From Bacteroidaceae bacterium (lineage in GTDB: Bacteria > Bacteroidota > Bacteroidia > Bacteroidales > Bacteroidaceae), in the NCBI GenBank assembly GCA_021443285.1, contig JABUUG010000067.1, positions 1-6,618 of the forward strand: a stretch of DNA of 6,618 nucleotides, in the 5' to 3' direction. Every line of letters begins with the position of its first letter. Within the stretch, counting starts at the first letter, position 1. The position numbers and the translations under genes are program-made. This document shows, piece by piece, positions 5,236 through 6,618 of this stretch. Below the pieces are notes generated by a model that saw nothing but the letters and a program-made list of their open reading frames with translations, was not told where the DNA came from and did no database searches.

Positions 5236-6618
5236 ATGGGACTTTTAGTTGGAATTGGTGAAACGAAGCCTACGTTCCCGTTCAACTGCTACTACGGTAT
5301 TAAGATACCTTCGTACAGAACGAGCCATGACTGGCATCTGCAAGCGGTGAACCCTGAGCTCATGACGGAGGAGTCCAGTCCAATATGGACTCGCATCCGC
5401 TCATTTGTAGAAAACCATGACGGCAGCGTTAAGTACTACCTTGATAAATACGACTCGCGCTTCAAACAAGGAGGTAGCGCGCAGGCAGACTTGACGGGTC
5501 ATGACGGTAACGTGATGGTAGAAATACCTGCGTACTATATGAAGATTGAAGAGCGTGACGGAGACCTATATCGTTTATACAGTGATTATGCACTCCCTGG
5601 TTTCTTCTACGTTCCTCGACGCGTTATCGGAAAGTTTATGGCATCTGTTTATACAGGTACTACTGTGGCAAACACAGCCTACGTCCAAAATGGTGCAATA
5701 TCAAACTGCATGCTCAAATGGGCCAGTATGACATACCAAAGCGTTCCTCTGTGTGGTGTGTCACCTATAGCACGGCGGACAATAACCGAAGGCGATGTCA
5801 CAATGCAGATGCCTGACTTCGTCAACATGGACACTGCAAAGTTGTGCCGTGGAGGCAATAATGATGCAACGAAAGACGACAAGCATAACTCACTTCTCGG
5901 CATGTGTAGAACAACACATTCTCGAACCAATTTCAGGGATGACTGCAATCGTGTCAATACAGCACATAGCGTTACAGACGATGAGCACATGATGCACATA
6001 GGAATGTACCACATATATAACGAGATTGCGTGGCTTATGAGGTGCGAATATAAGGTTTACGATATACAAAAAATAGACACTAATGTGTGGGGTGGTGACG
6101 CAGTTCTAATATCATCAGGAGATTGGTCTTCAATCTATGGTTATTATCCATTCATTCCGAACGGAACAAGCGCGCCTCTTGGAGACAGAACTGGATATGT
6201 GACAATAGACATGCCTGACGAAAGCGGAACAATGCACACATACAAGTGCAAGTCGTACAGAGGTATAGAGAATCCAATACAATACATTTGGCAATTAAGC
6301 GATGACCTGCTGATATACAATAACGGAAATCAAACAGACGAAGGATCCTACAGCAGAGCATACGTATGCCATAAACCTTCGCAATATGCTACTCCGGGAG
6401 ATAGTAATCCAGAGACATGGGCAGTTGACCATGGATATGTCAATATAGCAGAGCTTCCAAGGCACCATACAGATTCTGTATATTACGCGTGGATTGACAG
6501 AGAAAGCTTCGCTAACAATGGTATGTCACTTCCAATGGATATTGACATTGACGGCGAAGTGCACGACTATTATTATTGGGGAACTGTTAGTGGTTGGTTT
6601 GGGTCTTTCTTCGGTGGT
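5236..6618 (+). CDS. C-type-lectin-like (CLec) phage tail/receptor-contact protein, candidate DGR target (3' partial)
   Basis: Translation from ATG 5236 stays open for 461 codons to the last base, so the C-terminus is missing. The start follows an A/T-rich leader (ATAACAAAGTT) and opens MGLLVGIGETKPTFPFNCYY. Segments in order: VMVEIPAYYMKIE (93-105), LPGFFYVPRRVIGKFMASV (120-138), NEIAWLMRCEYKVYDIQ (262-278), GDW (295-297), YYPFIPNGTSAPLG (303-316), SYRGIENP (340-347) followed by IQYIW, then ELPRHHTDSVYYAW, and SGWFGSFFGG at the cut end. This series, especially the W-L/M-x-x-E-Y helix, P-x-G-T-S-x-x-L-G and YRGIENP, matches patterns I recall for CLec/FGE-like tail proteins of Bacteroidales phages, many of them DGR-diversified. 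In that family the variable stretch is the C-terminal strand pair after a G-G motif, which is where this window stops. Likely role: host-surface binding at the tail tip. No signal peptide is seen. The gene appears to have its own promoter. The fold call is fairly firm; DGR targeting is inferred. Confidence 0.8.
   Translation, partial: MGLLVGIGETKPTFPFNCYYGIKIPSYRTSHDWHLQAVNPELMTEESSPIWTRIRSFVENHDGSVKYYLDKYDSRFKQGGSAQADLTGHDGNVMVEIPAYYMKIEERDGDLYRLYSDYALPGFFYVPRRVIGKFMASVYTGTTVANTAYVQNGAISNCMLKWASMTYQSVPLCGVSPIARRTITEGDVTMQMPDFVNMDTAKLCRGGNNDATKDDKHNSLLGMCRTTHSRTNFRDDCNRVNTAHSVTDDEHMMHIGMYHIYNEIAWLMRCEYKVYDIQKIDTNVWGGDAVLISSGDWSSIYGYYPFIPNGTSAPLGDRTGYVTIDMPDESGTMHTYKCKSYRGIENPIQYIWQLSDDLLIYNNGNQTDEGSYSRAYVCHKPSQYATPGDSNPETWAVDHGYVNIAELPRHHTDSVYYAWIDRESFANNGMSLPMDIDIDGEVHDYYYWGTVSGWFGSFFGG
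6590..6618 (+). other. Adenine-free stretch, possible beginning of a DGR variable region
   Basis: The last 29 bases contain no A, whereas A is roughly a third of the window by eye. In frame they encode the end of SGWFGSFFGG, with several NNT or NNC codons. In DGRs, template adenines are changed at random, which depletes A in the variable copy and leaves NNY codons where the template has AAC or AAT. The position at the expected G-G motif of the CLec fold fits. Glycine, tryptophan and phenylalanine codons are naturally A-poor, so this alone does not prove a variable region. Confidence 0.3.

Noticed and set aside
5546..5992. Short plus-strand frames at 5546-5731 and 5795-5992
   Set aside because: Both lie within the continuous 461-codon frame starting at 5236, which carries recognisable CLec-type segments; the short frames do not.
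6152..6361. Minus-strand Cys-rich frame of 69 codons
   Set aside because: It is antisense to the conserved PLG and YRGIENP part of the last gene and shows no independent support.
1..6618. CRISPR array, tRNA, rRNA, insertion sequence or attachment site
   Set aside because: No regularly spaced repeats, no cloverleaf-like sequence, no transposase frame and no terminal inverted repeats were seen; the window is coding apart from 5129-5235 and two 2-3 base spacers.

Overview
The window looks like part of the tail module of a siphovirus-like phage or prophage of a Bacteroidales host (Bacteroides, Phocaeicola, Prevotella or a relative). The host call rests on four things. The gene order is tape measure, small protein, distal tail protein, hub/tail protein, host-contact protein. 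Clear Shine-Dalgarno sites are missing and starts are preceded by A-rich leaders. A TAnnTTTG-type -7 promoter element is present. The protein families are of kinds common in gut Bacteroidales phages. All of this is from reading by eye; no database search was possible.

Layout, all on the + strand: (1) 1-936, the C-terminal end of a tape measure protein whose start lies before the window; (2) 939-1448, a 169-residue protein of unknown function with a helical N-terminus and short beta-solenoid-like repeats; (3) 1452-2663, a distal-tail-like protein with a LamG/concanavalin-like domain at its front and a small WGD-type beta domain at its end; (4) 2648-5128, a large hub or tail-associated protein followed by fibre-like segments and a coiled coil. 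These four genes are separated by 2 or 3 bases or overlap by 16 bases, so they are almost certainly one transcription unit.

Bases 5129-5235 are the only real intergenic gap. It is very AT-rich and holds two perfect short inverted repeats, a 10-base direct repeat and a TAtaTTTG promoter element. Gene 5 (5236 to the window end, at least 461 residues, no stop) begins after it, probably as a separately controlled unit. Its sequence has the hallmarks of the C-type-lectin-like (CLec/FGE-like) tail proteins that are frequent targets of diversity-generating retroelements (DGRs) in Bacteroidales phages.

The window stops about where the variable region of such a protein would be expected, and its last 29 bases contain no adenine, as repeated adenine-specific mutagenesis could leave behind. 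The most interesting hypothesis is therefore that the window ends at the doorstep of a DGR whose template repeat and reverse transcriptase lie downstream. Neither is visible here, so this is a prediction. Functionally, genes 1-4 would build the tail tube length control, the tip and the baseplate. Gene 5, possibly with the LamG domain of gene 3, would contact the host surface.
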